36,821 bases of DNA from Pseudomonas donghuensis (GCF_000259195.1 NZ_JH650764.1:34252-71072); one strand, 5' to 3'; shown: positions 16,606-24,362, counted from the first letter of the stretch. Notes: generated from the sequence alone by a model not told the origin. Translations and numbers: made by a program.

Positions 16606-17010
16606 CGACCGCATCGCCAAGCTGGCCAACGGGACGGGGTTTATGTCCCCGCCGGTGCACGAGCCCACCCCAGGTGTAGGTGTCGTGCATGCCGCCGCCG
16701 CAACGAGCAGTCGATAGCGTGGCTCCTCACGGAGACGCTGGTCTCGAGGCCTGACTCGAACCTTACATACCCTCCAAGGTATCTCGAATGTTGTACCCGC
16801 CGGTGGGGCGTAGCCAGGGAAGGCTGCAAGGTGCGCAAGGAGCGCACAACGCCCACCGCCGATTTGCCCGGCTTGCCGGCCGGGCCCGGAGCAAGGCAGT
16901 TGCCGGACCGCAGGACGCGGTCAGTGGACAGGATGTCCCGGCAACTGGCTCCTCCGGGCCACGCCCGCAACGCTCGGCTCTTTGGCAACACCGGCACCAA
17001 GGATTAATTG
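16606..17010 (+). ncRNA. Highly structured leader RNA of the rtc operon
   Basis: No convincing protein is encoded in this stretch. It reads as a chain of perfect helices: GGGAC/GTCCC (16631-16649), TGCACGA/TCGTGCA (16656-16689), AGCGT/ACGCT enclosing CTCC/GGAG (16716-16739), ATACC/GGTAT (16767-16782), and a long helix 16801-16811 with 16849-16858 that encloses AGCC/GGCT and GTGCGC/GCGCAC. Then come GCCCGG/CCGGGC (16866-16885) and a three-way junction: CCGGAG/CTCCGG plus CAGTTGCCG/CGGCAACTG closing ACCGC/GCGGT and GGACA/TGTCC (16886-16958). It may be a processed noncoding RNA or a regulatory leader. Bacterial Y RNAs sit in some rtc loci, but no tRNA-like module was recognised. Confidence 0.6.
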
Positions 17011-17025
17011 CACAGGATGACCAAG

Positions 17026-18171
17026 ATGAAACTGTTGAAACGCTTTATCGTGAAAAAGAACGAACGCGGCCTGCTGTTCTGCGAAGGCGACTTTGTGTCG
17101 ATTCTCGAACCTGGCGTGCACAAGCGTTTCGACCTGCACAACCGGCTGACGGTAGAAACCTTCAGCCTCAATACTTCGCTGTTCGAACATCGCCTGGCCG
17201 GCTACCTGCGTCAAAGCGAGCCGGCTCTGGTCGAGCAGTATTTCGAACGCATGGACCTGGCGGAAAACGAAGCCGGCCTGCGTTTTGAAGACGGCGCCCT
17301 GGTCGAGTTGCTGGCCCCGGGCAGCCGCCAGCTGTACTGGAAAGGCCAGAGCGCGCAGACCCTGCAGCGCATCGACCTGAGCCAGACCTATCGCCTGGAT
17401 ACCAGCCTGGTGGCCCAGCTTAACCAGCCCAAATTGCGCGGCCGCAGCCTGGCCGGGCTGGAGGCGGTGTTGCTGTCGGCGGTGCCGGCGTTCCACGTCG
17501 GTGTGCTCAAGGTCGATGGCGTGGTGGAAGAGTTGCTGGGAGCCGGGCAGTACGGCTTCTGGCGCTTCAACCGCCAGGTCAGTGTCGAGTTGGTCGATAT
17601 GCGTATCCAGGCCATGGAAATCAGCGGGCAGGAGATCCTCACCCGCGACAAGGTCAGCCTGCGCCTGAATCTTGCGGCCAACTGGCGCTACAGCGATGTG
17701 CTCGGTGCGTTCGCGCAGTTGAGCAAGCCGCTGGAGCATCTTTACCGCGAGGTGCAGTTCGGCCTGCGGGCGGCGGTGGGTACTCGTACCCTCGACGAGC
17801 TGCTGGAAAACAAGCAGTTGATCGACGATTCGGTCAGCCAGTACCTGCAGGACAAGCTCATTGGCAGCGGCATCGAAGTCAGCGGCCTGGGGGTACGCGA
17901 CATCATCCTCCCGGGCGAGATGAAAACCTTGCTGGCGCAGGTGGTGGAGGCGGAGAAAGCGGCGCAAGCCAACGTCATCCGCCGCCGTGAAGAGACCTCG
18001 GCGACCCGTTCGCTGCTCAATACCGCCAAGGTCATGGAAGATAACCCGACGGCCCTGCGCCTGAAGGAGCTGGAAACCCTGGAGCGGGTGGCGGAGCGCA
18101 TCGACCGGATTTCGGTGTTCGGCGGCCTGGATCAGGTGTTGAATGGACTGGTCAGCATCAAGGCCGGATGA
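17026..18171 (+). CDS. Slipin (SPFH/band-7 family) of the rtc operon
   Basis: 381 residues from the ATG at 17026, chosen because AGGA lies eight bases upstream; an ATG at 17017 would add MTK. The N-terminal 50 residues (VKKNERGLLFCEGDFVSILEPGVHKRF) and a second, similar strand set precede a band-7/SPFH domain around 160-310. The C-terminus is helical (VEAEKAAQANVIRRREE). There is no clear membrane segment, as in the soluble-looking slipins found beside rtcB in other bacteria. Its biochemical role in RNA repair is unknown. First gene of the sigma-54 operon. Confidence 0.85.
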   Translation: MKLLKRFIVKKNERGLLFCEGDFVSILEPGVHKRFDLHNRLTVETFSLNTSLFEHRLAGYLRQSEPALVEQYFERMDLAENEAGLRFEDGALVELLAPGSRQLYWKGQSAQTLQRIDLSQTYRLDTSLVAQLNQPKLRGRSLAGLEAVLLSAVPAFHVGVLKVDGVVEELLGAGQYGFWRFNRQVSVELVDMRIQAMEISGQEILTRDKVSLRLNLAANWRYSDVLGAFAQLSKPLEHLYREVQFGLRAAVGTRTLDELLENKQLIDDSVSQYLQDKLIGSGIEVSGLGVRDIILPGEMKTLLAQVVEAEKAAQANVIRRREETSATRSLLNTAKVMEDNPTALRLKELETLERVAERIDRISVFGGLDQVLNGLVSIKAG

Positions 18172-18175
18172 AATT

Positions 18176-18198
18176 TGCCGGGCCCCAGCGGCCCGGCA
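18176..18198 (+). other. Perfect hairpin between slipin and rtcB
   Basis: TGCCGGGCC (18176-18184) and GGCCCGGCA (18190-18198) form a nine-base-pair stem with a five-base loop, starting five bases after the slipin stop. No T-run follows, so it is not an intrinsic terminator. It could stabilise the upstream message end or mark a processing site. Confidence 0.6.
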
Positions 18199-18225
18199 GC
18201 AACAGATAAAAGTGGAAGTACGACA

Positions 18226-19431
18226 ATGAACATTCTCGAAGTGGCCGGCGGCAAGCCGATCAAGCTCTGGACCGACGGCGTCCCGGTGGACGAGGGCGCC
18301 CGTGAGCAACTGCTGAACACCGCGAAGATGCCGTTCATCTTCAAGCACCTGGCGGTGATGCCCGATGTGCACCTGGGCAAGGGCTCGACCATCGGCAGCG
18401 TGATTCCGACCCTGGGCGCGATCATCCCGGCGGCGGTCGGCGTCGATATCGGCTGTGGCATGATCGCTGCGCGCACCTCGCTGACCGCCAGCGACCTGCC
18501 GGACAACTTGCATGGCCTGCGCACTGCAATCGAGAAAGCGGTGCCCCATGGCAAGACCTTTGGCCGTCGCGACCAGGGCGCCTGGGACAGCGTGCCGGCG
18601 CTCGCCGACCACGCCTGGCACGACCTGGCCGCGCGCTTCAAGGCGATCACCGACAAGTACCCGAAGCTGGAGAAGACCAACAACCGCCAGCACCTGGGCA
18701 CCCTCGGCGGCGGCAACCATTTCATCGAGGTCTGCCTGGATGAGGCCAACTGCGTCTGGTTGATGTTGCACAGCGGTTCGCGCGGGGTCGGCAACGCCAT
18801 CGGCAACCTGTTCATCGAACTGGCCCAGGCCGACATGCGCCAACACATCGCCAACCTGCCGGACCGTAACCTGGCCTATTTCGAAGAGGGCAGCCGGCAC
18901 TTTGCCGACTACGTCGAAGCGGTGGAGTGGGCCCAGGATTTCGCCCGGCAGAACCGCGCGTTGATGATGCACGCGGTGATCGCCGCCACGCGCAAGGTGA
19001 TCGGCAAGCCCTTCGAGGCCAACCTCGAAGCGGTCAACTGCCACCACAACTATGTGCAGCGCGAGCGGCATTTTGGCCACGACGTGCTGATCACCCGCAA
19101 GGGTGCGGTGTCGGCGCAGAAGGGCGAGCTGGGGATCATTCCCGGGTCCATGGGGGCGAAGAGTTTCATCGTTCGCGGCCTGGGCAACGAGGAATCGTTC
19201 TGCTCCTGCAGCCACGGCGCCGGGCGGGTGATGAGCCGCACCCGGGCCAAGCAGGCGTTCACCGTCGAGGATCAGCAACGCGCCACCGCCCATGTCGAAT
19301 GCCGCAAGGACAAGGACGTGATCGACGAGATCCCCATGGCCTACAAGGACATCGACGCGGTGATGCAAGCCCAGCGCGAGCTGGTGGAAGTGGTGCACAC
19401 CCTGCGTCAGGTGGTGTGCGTCAAAGGTTAG
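18226..19431 (+). CDS. rtcB: RNA-splicing ligase RtcB
   Basis: 401 residues from the ATG at 18226, preceded by GTGGAAGTA. RtcB joins RNA 2',3'-cyclic phosphate (or 3'-phosphate) ends to 5'-OH ends using GTP and Mn2+. Metal ligands are visible in VGVDIGCGM (Asp74, Cys77), GGGNHF (His165) and the CHHNY/SHG region; the guanylated histidine is His330 in CSCSHGAGR, matching His337 of the E. coli enzyme. HSGSRG (182-187) and GSMG (307-310) are also conserved. The gene sits between the slipin and the nucleotidyltransferase. It should heal RNAs cut by ribotoxins or stress endonucleases. Confidence 0.97.
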   Translation: MNILEVAGGKPIKLWTDGVPVDEGAREQLLNTAKMPFIFKHLAVMPDVHLGKGSTIGSVIPTLGAIIPAAVGVDIGCGMIAARTSLTASDLPDNLHGLRTAIEKAVPHGKTFGRRDQGAWDSVPALADHAWHDLAARFKAITDKYPKLEKTNNRQHLGTLGGGNHFIEVCLDEANCVWLMLHSGSRGVGNAIGNLFIELAQADMRQHIANLPDRNLAYFEEGSRHFADYVEAVEWAQDFARQNRALMMHAVIAATRKVIGKPFEANLEAVNCHHNYVQRERHFGHDVLITRKGAVSAQKGELGIIPGSMGAKSFIVRGLGNEESFCSCSHGAGRVMSRTRAKQAFTVEDQQRATAHVECRKDKDVIDEIPMAYKDIDAVMQAQRELVEVVHTLRQVVCVKG

Positions 19432-19434
19432 AGA

Positions 19435-19452
19435 GGGCGCCTTGAGGCGCCC
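19435..19452 (+). other. Perfect hairpin between rtcB and the nucleotidyltransferase gene
   Basis: GGGCGCC (19435-19441), a TTGA tetraloop and GGCGCCC (19446-19452) make a seven-base-pair stem four bases after the rtcB stop. No T-run follows. An AAGGA ribosome site for the next gene lies just beyond it. Confidence 0.6.
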
Positions 19453-19470
19453 GACTGCAAGGACACGAAC

Positions 19471-20268
19471 ATGAACAAGGAAGACCGTCACCCATTGCCC
19501 GGGGCCATGCGCGAGTGGGTGCTTGACGAGTTGCGCCGGGTCGAGCGCGAGCACGACGTTACTGTGCTCTATGCCTGCGAATCCGGCAGCCGCGCCTGGG
19601 GCTTTGCCTCTACCGACAGCGACTTCGATGTGCGCTTCATCTACGCCCCGCGCCAGGACTGGTACCTGCGCGTCGACGAGCCGCGCGACGTCATCGAGCG
19701 GCCGCTGACCGACGAGCTGGACATCAGTGGTTGGGAGCTGCGCAAGACCTTGAAGCTGCTGCGCAACTCCAACCCGACCCTGCTCGAATGGCTCGGCTCG
19801 CCGCTGGTGTACCGCGCTGAACCGGGTGCAGTGGAGTCGCTCCAGGCGCTGGCACTGAATTTCTACAGTGCCCGGGCGGCGCGGCACCACTACCTGTCGA
19901 TGGCGAAAAAGAACCACCGCGACTTCCTTCAGGGCGCGCAGGTGCGCTTCAAGAAGTACCTCCACGTACTGCGTTCGCTGTTGGCGGTGCGCTGGATCGA
20001 CCTGGGCCTGGGCATGCCGCCGACAGCTTTTGCCGATCTGCTGGCAGGCACCCTGAGCGAGCCGCAAATGCTCGCCGAGACCGATGAGTTGTTGCGCATC
20101 AAGCGCCAGGCCGTCGAAGCCGACTATGGGCCGCGGCGAATGCTGTTGCACTCGTTTATCGACAGCGAGTTGCGGCGTGCCGAAACCTCGCCGACCTTGC
20201 CAAGGCTGCGTGGTGATACGCAACTGCTGGATGACTATTTGCGCGATACTGTGCGGCGTTATTCATAG
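19471..20268 (+). CDS. RlaP-type nucleotidyltransferase linked to RNA repair
   Basis: 265 residues. The polymerase-beta nucleotidyltransferase core is clear: GSRAWGFASTDSDFDVR with the GS at 39-40 and catalytic Asp51 and Asp53, and a likely third carboxylate at Asp84 in DELDISGWEL. The remainder is helical (KKNHRDFLQGAQVRFKKYLHVLRSLLA). This matches the RlaP family (RNA repair pathway polymerase-beta-like), often encoded with RtcB. Its substrate is not established; adding nucleotides to broken RNA ends before ligation is a reasonable proposal. It takes the position that rtcA has in the E. coli operon. An AAGGACACGAAC segment provides the ribosome site. Confidence 0.85.
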   Translation: MNKEDRHPLPGAMREWVLDELRRVEREHDVTVLYACESGSRAWGFASTDSDFDVRFIYAPRQDWYLRVDEPRDVIERPLTDELDISGWELRKTLKLLRNSNPTLLEWLGSPLVYRAEPGAVESLQALALNFYSARAARHHYLSMAKKNHRDFLQGAQVRFKKYLHVLRSLLAVRWIDLGLGMPPTAFADLLAGTLSEPQMLAETDELLRIKRQAVEADYGPRRMLLHSFIDSELRRAETSPTLPRLRGDTQLLDDYLRDTVRRYS

Positions 20269-20270
20269 GA

Positions 20271-20294
20271 AGCGCGCCTGGCGTGTCTTCCCTG
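20271..20294 (+). other. Hairpin between the nucleotidyltransferase gene and the membrane-protein gene
   Basis: GGAAG and CTTCC flank CGCGC/GCGTG with a CTG loop, giving a stem of about ten pairs including one G-T pair and a single bulge. It begins directly after the stop codon. There is no T-run, so read-through into the next gene is likely. Confidence 0.45.
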
Positions 20295-20317
20295 TCGAAA
20301 GGACTCGGAACGTTTTC

Positions 20318-21349
20318 ATGCCTGACAGCAAATACCAGCGTCTGCCCCATGCCGGAGACTTCGAGCAAGTCTCCGGCACTCAGATCGTCTACCTGTCGCC
20401 GAAACCCTTGCCCACCGGGGTAGAGGCCTATAGCTACCGGCATTTGCATCGTGATGCCAATGAGGTCTACCTGGACTTCGGCATTGGTCGGGGCAACTTC
20501 GAGTTCATGGCCCGCTGCGGTATTGCCGCCGTCATGGGGGTGGTGAGCTGCGTGGTGATGACGGCGTTTCTCGGAGCCTGGGTGCGGCGTAGGCTTGAGC
20601 CGTTCTGGGAGGGGGTCTACGACTTTCTCGCATCGCCGCCCATCTGGGGTTTTATCGGGCTGCTGGCGTTGATGTACGTCGTCATATTTTGCCTGGCCGT
20701 GCGCCAGCTCAGCGTCCAGCCACCGATCCGCTTCAATCGCCAGCGACGTGAAGTGGCGATGGTGCCGAAGAAGGGCGCCGCACCCCAGTATGTGCCCTGG
20801 GAAGAGGTCATCGCCTGTGTTTCGGCCGGGCAATTGGTCACCGAATACGCGGTGATGCCCGAGTTCAAACTGATGATCGGCCTGCGTGACGCCGACAACG
20901 GGAACGTCCTGTGGCTGACCGTGGCCTGTGGCAGCCTGCGCGGTGCAGTGGCCGAATGGGAGGCGATTCGCGCCTACATGGAAGAGGGCCCGGCAGCCTT
21001 GCCTGAACCGCCGCCGGAAGAATTTGAAGAGGGCACGGTGGCGTTTTTCCATATGGCCCGCATTGGCTATCGCGACAACTTTCCGTGGCTGCAGTATGTG
21101 TTTGGCTTTCTGTTCGTCCAGGCGTTCGGTGGCTGGACCTTGCCGTGCCATCTCTCCAACTGGGTCAACAATCGCCCCAGAGCAACGTTTCCCAAAGTGG
21201 TGCGGGAGTGGTCCCGGCCATTGCCGGTGGATCAGCAGGCGGTGCCCAGCGAGGCGCTGGTCAAAGAAAGTGACGAGGTGCGCAAGGCCTTTCGCCGTGG
21301 GCAAACCCTGCTGGACTACTTCAAGGTGAAATTTGCCGAGCCGGCCTAG
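20318..21349 (+). CDS. Membrane protein of unknown function, resembling the DUF6708 family
   Basis: 343 residues from the ATG at 20318; the frame is open earlier only as a shadow of the previous gene. Two membrane segments (about residues 70-90 and 110-130) follow a soluble N-terminus, then PPIRFNRQRREVAMVP and VPWEEVIACVS precede a soluble domain. This pattern recalls DUF6708-type proteins seen in Pseudomonas, some near type VI secretion genes, but the match is from memory. A third hydrophobic patch lies near 260-275 (WLQYVFGFLFVQAF). It lies 49 bases after the RlaP gene and may be in the rtc operon. The 3' end overlaps the convergent exporter gene by 29 bases. Confidence 0.55.
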   Translation: MPDSKYQRLPHAGDFEQVSGTQIVYLSPKPLPTGVEAYSYRHLHRDANEVYLDFGIGRGNFEFMARCGIAAVMGVVSCVVMTAFLGAWVRRRLEPFWEGVYDFLASPPIWGFIGLLALMYVVIFCLAVRQLSVQPPIRFNRQRREVAMVPKKGAAPQYVPWEEVIACVSAGQLVTEYAVMPEFKLMIGLRDADNGNVLWLTVACGSLRGAVAEWEAIRAYMEEGPAALPEPPPEEFEEGTVAFFHMARIGYRDNFPWLQYVFGFLFVQAFGGWTLPCHLSNWVNNRPRATFPKVVREWSRPLPVDQQAVPSEALVKESDEVRKAFRRGQTLLDYFKVKFAEPA

Positions 21350-22226
21350 GGCTGGACAAACCCGGCGTCAGGTTCAAGGCCAGCACGCTGCTCAATACCA
21401 CCAGTGCCCCGAGGACCACCAGCAGTGAAGGTTGTTCGCCGAGCAAAACCGCGGCAATCAATAGTGCGCAGGGTGGGATCAGGTACAGCGCCATGGACGC
21501 CCGACTGACGTCCGAATGGCTCAGTACATAAGCCCAGCCGAGGTACGCCAGGGCACTGGGAAATACGCCGAGCAGCAGTACCGCCAGGTTTGCCTGGGGC
21601 GGCGCCGCAGTCACTGCAGCGCCAAGGCCTGGCAGGTACACCAGCAACAACGCCGTGCCGGCCCAGAGGGTGTAGCAGACCATGGTCAGGCCGTCGTAAC
21701 GATGACCGTGAAGTTTCTGCAGGGTGAAGTAGATACTCCACGACAGCGCGGCCAACAGCACCAACAGGCCATGGGCGTCGAGCGCTCCTACTCCGTGATC
21801 ATCTGCAACGACCATCGCTGCTCCGAGCATACCCAGCACGAGGCATCCCCAGTGCCAGGCGCTGACCTTCTGGCGCAGGACAAAACAGGCAATCAGCAGG
21901 CTGAACAAGGGCGTGGACTGCGCCAGCACACTGGACGCCCCGGCACTGATTCCGCGCTGGCCAAAGTTGAGCGCCACATGGTGCAAAAACACCGCGAACA
22001 GCCCAAGCAGCATTAACAGCGGCAGGTCCTTGAGCCGTGGCAGGCTGATCCCGCGCCACACTGCGACACTCGCCATGAATACCGAGGCCACGATAAACCG
22101 CGCCAGGGCCAGATGACCTGGGTCGTAACCTTGCAGGGCGATATGAATACCGGCGGGTGAGTACGCCCAGCACAACACCACGAACAGAGTCGCCAGGACG
22201 ATTTTCAGGGATTGGGTGCGTGGCAT
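21321..22226 (-). CDS. EamA/DMT-family exporter
   Basis: 301 residues with ten predicted membrane helices in two EamA repeats, the second beginning near LLVLLAALSWSIYFTLQK. The N-terminal LATLFVVLCWAYSPAG and the ARFIVASVFMA helix are typical. Members export small metabolites or amino acids; the substrate is unknown. The gene is divergent from a LysR regulator across a 97-base gap, the usual layout for a regulator and its target exporter. Confidence 0.9.
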   Translation of the reverse strand: MPRTQSLKIVLATLFVVLCWAYSPAGIHIALQGYDPGHLALARFIVASVFMASVAVWRGISLPRLKDLPLLMLLGLFAVFLHHVALNFGQRGISAGASSVLAQSTPLFSLLIACFVLRQKVSAWHWGCLVLGMLGAAMVVADDHGVGALDAHGLLVLLAALSWSIYFTLQKLHGHRYDGLTMVCYTLWAGTALLLVYLPGLGAAVTAAPPQANLAVLLLGVFPSALAYLGWAYVLSHSDVSRASMALYLIPPCALLIAAVLLGEQPSLLVVLGALVVLSSVLALNLTPGLSSPRPARQISP

Positions 22227-22253
22227 TGAAAGGCGCTCCAGAGGCAGGGAGCT

Positions 22254-22298
22254 TCAGTATCAGAAAGGCCTCAACTCACCACAATCGACTTATACTGA
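22254..22298. promoter_or_regulatory. Inverted repeat in the EamA-LysR divergent gap
   Basis: TCAGTAT (22254-22260) and ATACTGA (22292-22298) are exact reverse complements 31 bases apart, placed symmetrically between the two starts. This could be part of the binding region of the LysR protein or the -10 regions of the two divergent promoters. The seven-base match could also be chance. Confidence 0.3.
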
Positions 22299-22323
22299 GC
22301 TGATCGTTCACTTTGGGTGATGT

Positions 22324-23211
22324 ATGGAGTTGATGCAGATTCGCATGTTCAAGACGGTCTACGACACCGGCAGCATCGCCCGTGCAGCCGAGGTGTTGCA
22401 CTACGTACCGTCGAACATCACCGCGCGGATCAAGGCACTGGAAGAGGAGCTGGGCGTGGCGCTGTTCTTTCGACATGGGCGCGGCTTGAAGATCAGCCCG
22501 GCCGGCGAAACCTTCCTCGAATACGCCACCCAGATGCTCGCCCTGGCCGAAGCCTCCAAGGCCGCCTTGAGCCCGCAAGCCGTGCCCAGCGGACGCTTGC
22601 GCATCGGCGCCATCGAGTCCTCGGCCAGTGGCCGGCTCCCGCGCTTGCTGGCCGAATACCATGCGCGCTTCCCGCAGGTATCACTGGAGCTGAGCACGGG
22701 CACCTGGTCGCAGCTGCTCGATGACGTGCTCAACCATCGCCTCGATGGGGCAATAGTCGCGGTTGAGGTCGAGCGGCCATTGCTCAAGCGCACGCCCATG
22801 TACCAGGAAGACCTGGTGCTGATCGCCCCCGAATCCCTGGGGCCGATCCGCAGCGCCGAAGACCTGCAGGGCAAGGCCATTTTCATGTGGCCGGAAGGTT
22901 GCCCGTACCGTGCAGCGCTCGAGCACTGGCTGCTCGAGCAGGGGCAAAAGCTGCCGATTGTCGGCATTGCCAGCTATGGCGCCATCGTCAGTTGCGTGAG
23001 TGCGGGCGCCGGAGTGTCGCTGGTGCCTCGGGGCATCTTCGAGCAATACCGCAAAGGCGCGGGCTGGAGCGGCCATGAGTTCGCCGAACTCAAGGCCATC
23101 AGCAACGCCTTTTACTGGCATGCCCAGGCGGGACGGCATCCGGCGAGGGATGCCTTCGTACAGATGCTGCGCGAGGGGTTGGCGCCAGGCGCTATTCGAT
23201 CGGGTACTTGA
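22324..23211 (+). CDS. LysR-family transcriptional regulator
   Basis: 295 residues. The winged helix-turn-helix begins MELMQIRMFKTVYDTGSIARAAEVLHYVPSNITARIKALEEELG, quoted by its key parts GSIARAAEVLHY and ITARIKALEEELG. FFRHGRGLKISPAGETFLEYA follows in the linker. The C-terminal ligand domain resembles those that respond to small organic effectors. It is divergent from the EamA exporter, its likely target. The 3' end overlaps the convergent GST gene by 20 bases. Confidence 0.92.
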   Translation: MELMQIRMFKTVYDTGSIARAAEVLHYVPSNITARIKALEEELGVALFFRHGRGLKISPAGETFLEYATQMLALAEASKAALSPQAVPSGRLRIGAIESSASGRLPRLLAEYHARFPQVSLELSTGTWSQLLDDVLNHRLDGAIVAVEVERPLLKRTPMYQEDLVLIAPESLGPIRSAEDLQGKAIFMWPEGCPYRAALEHWLLEQGQKLPIVGIASYGAIVSCVSAGAGVSLVPRGIFEQYRKGAGWSGHEFAELKAISNAFYWHAQAGRHPARDAFVQMLREGLAPGAIRSGT

Positions 23212-23806
23212 GCATTGCCGGATGCCCTTCAATCTTCTGCGCCAGGCGCTGTACATGCGGATAGTCACTGGCCGCCACCACCTCGGCGCATACGTACTGG
23301 GTGAACGACCAGGCCACTGCGGTGGTGATTTCCGCCTGGCTCAAGGGCAGGGTGGGGCACTTGGTCGGCTGTTCGGCAAGCAGCCCGTCGAGCTGCGCAT
23401 ACGCGGCCAGCAACTGCCCGGTCACCCGCTCCAGCCAGGGCGTATGCAGTTTCTCCTGCGGGCGCAGGTTGTGTTCGTAGTAGATCTGCACCGACTTCTC
23501 ACTGGCCGCCAGCGCCAGGCCGATCACCTGCAAATCGCTGGCGCGGGCCTGAGGTTCCTGCGCCAGGAGCTTTTTCGCCGGCGAGGCCAGGGCTTCGAAG
23601 TAATCCAGAATCAGCGTCGAATCCATCAACACCGTGCCGTCGTCGAGCACCAGGCTGGGCGCCTTGACCACCGGGTTGATTGCGGCGAACTCGGCGAAAT
23701 TGCGGAATACCGACAACGGCTGGTGTTCGAAGCGGATGCCATACAGCTCCAGTGATACCGCAACGCGGCGGACATAGGGGGAATCGAGCATGCCGATCAG
23801 TTTCAT
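23192..23806 (-). CDS. Glutathione S-transferase family protein
   Basis: 204 residues. The N-terminal thioredoxin-like domain begins MKLIGMLDSPYVRRVAVSLELYGI with SPYVRR at the active-site position, and APSLVLDDGTVLMDSTLILDY holds the cis-Pro and the Asp-Ser pair that contact glutathione. The C-terminal domain is helical. The likely catalytic residue is Ser9 in place of Cys or Tyr. The substrate cannot be predicted. It stands alone between the convergent LysR gene and the Lrp gene. Confidence 0.9.
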   Translation of the reverse strand: MKLIGMLDSPYVRRVAVSLELYGIRFEHQPLSVFRNFAEFAAINPVVKAPSLVLDDGTVLMDSTLILDYFEALASPAKKLLAQEPQARASDLQVIGLALAASEKSVQIYYEHNLRPQEKLHTPWLERVTGQLLAAYAQLDGLLAEQPTKCPTLPLSQAEITTAVAWSFTQYVCAEVVAASDYPHVQRLAQKIEGHPAMLKYPIE

Positions 23807-23868
23807 GAGGCCTCCATTTCAGAAAATTCCAGACTGGGTAGACAGTAGCTGAGGATTGGCACTGCAAC

Positions 23869-24300
23869 TCACGGCATCAGGTTTCGCCGCTCAATGGGTT
23901 CGGAAAGCACGATGCTGGTGCGGGTTTCCCCGTAAGGGTTGATCCTGGCAATGATGCTTTCGATATCGGCCATGGACCTTGCGTAGAGCCGGATCAGGTA
24001 GGAGTCGTTGCCAGTGACATGCAGGCATTCGACAACTTCGGGGATTTGCTCAAGCAAGGCAATCAACTTGGCCTTGGCCGGCTTGAAGGTGGTCATGCCC
24101 ACCACCGCTGACACGCCATAACCGAGTTTTACCGGATCGACCTGGGCAGCGTAGCCCTTGATCACCCCGGCCTCTTCGAGCTTGCGCAGGCGCTCGGTGG
24201 TGGCGGGAATCGACAGGCCGGCATGGCCTGAGAGTTCGGTGATGGACATCCGTCCCGAGCGCTGCACCGCGGCGAGGATTTTGCTGTCGATTCGGTCCAT
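23869..24300 (-). CDS. Lrp/AsnC-family transcriptional regulator
   Basis: 143 residues from the ATG at 24300 (MDRIDSKILAAVQRSGRMSI), the usual Lrp length; the frame extends into the lysE gene but is not protein there. The helix-turn-helix is SITELSGHAGLSIPATTERLRKLEE, seen as LSIPATTERLRKLEEAGVI. The RAM ligand domain follows (VVECLHVTGNDSYLIRLYA), where amino acids bind. It lies 62 bases downstream of the LysE-type exporter on the same strand and probably controls it in response to an amino acid. Confidence 0.93.
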   Translation of the reverse strand: MDRIDSKILAAVQRSGRMSITELSGHAGLSIPATTERLRKLEEAGVIKGYAAQVDPVKLGYGVSAVVGMTTFKPAKAKLIALLEQIPEVVECLHVTGNDSYLIRLYARSMADIESIIARINPYGETRTSIVLSEPIERRNLMP

Positions 24301-24362
24301 GTCGATCTCCTCTGCAAGAACCCTGACAGTAGTGAAACTTGCAGGCTTTGAGCAATCTGAAA

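Noticed and set aside
16735..16765. A tRNA-like T-arm (GGTTCGAGTC on the minus strand) in the rtc leader
   Set aside because: It is on the strand opposite the predicted transcript and no acceptor, D or anticodon arms can be built around it, so a tRNA or Y-RNA call is not supported.
16921..20223. A 1100-codon open frame on the minus strand across slipin, rtcB and the nucleotidyltransferase gene
   Set aside because: It is antisense to three well-supported genes, and its product is low-complexity with no recognisable domain.
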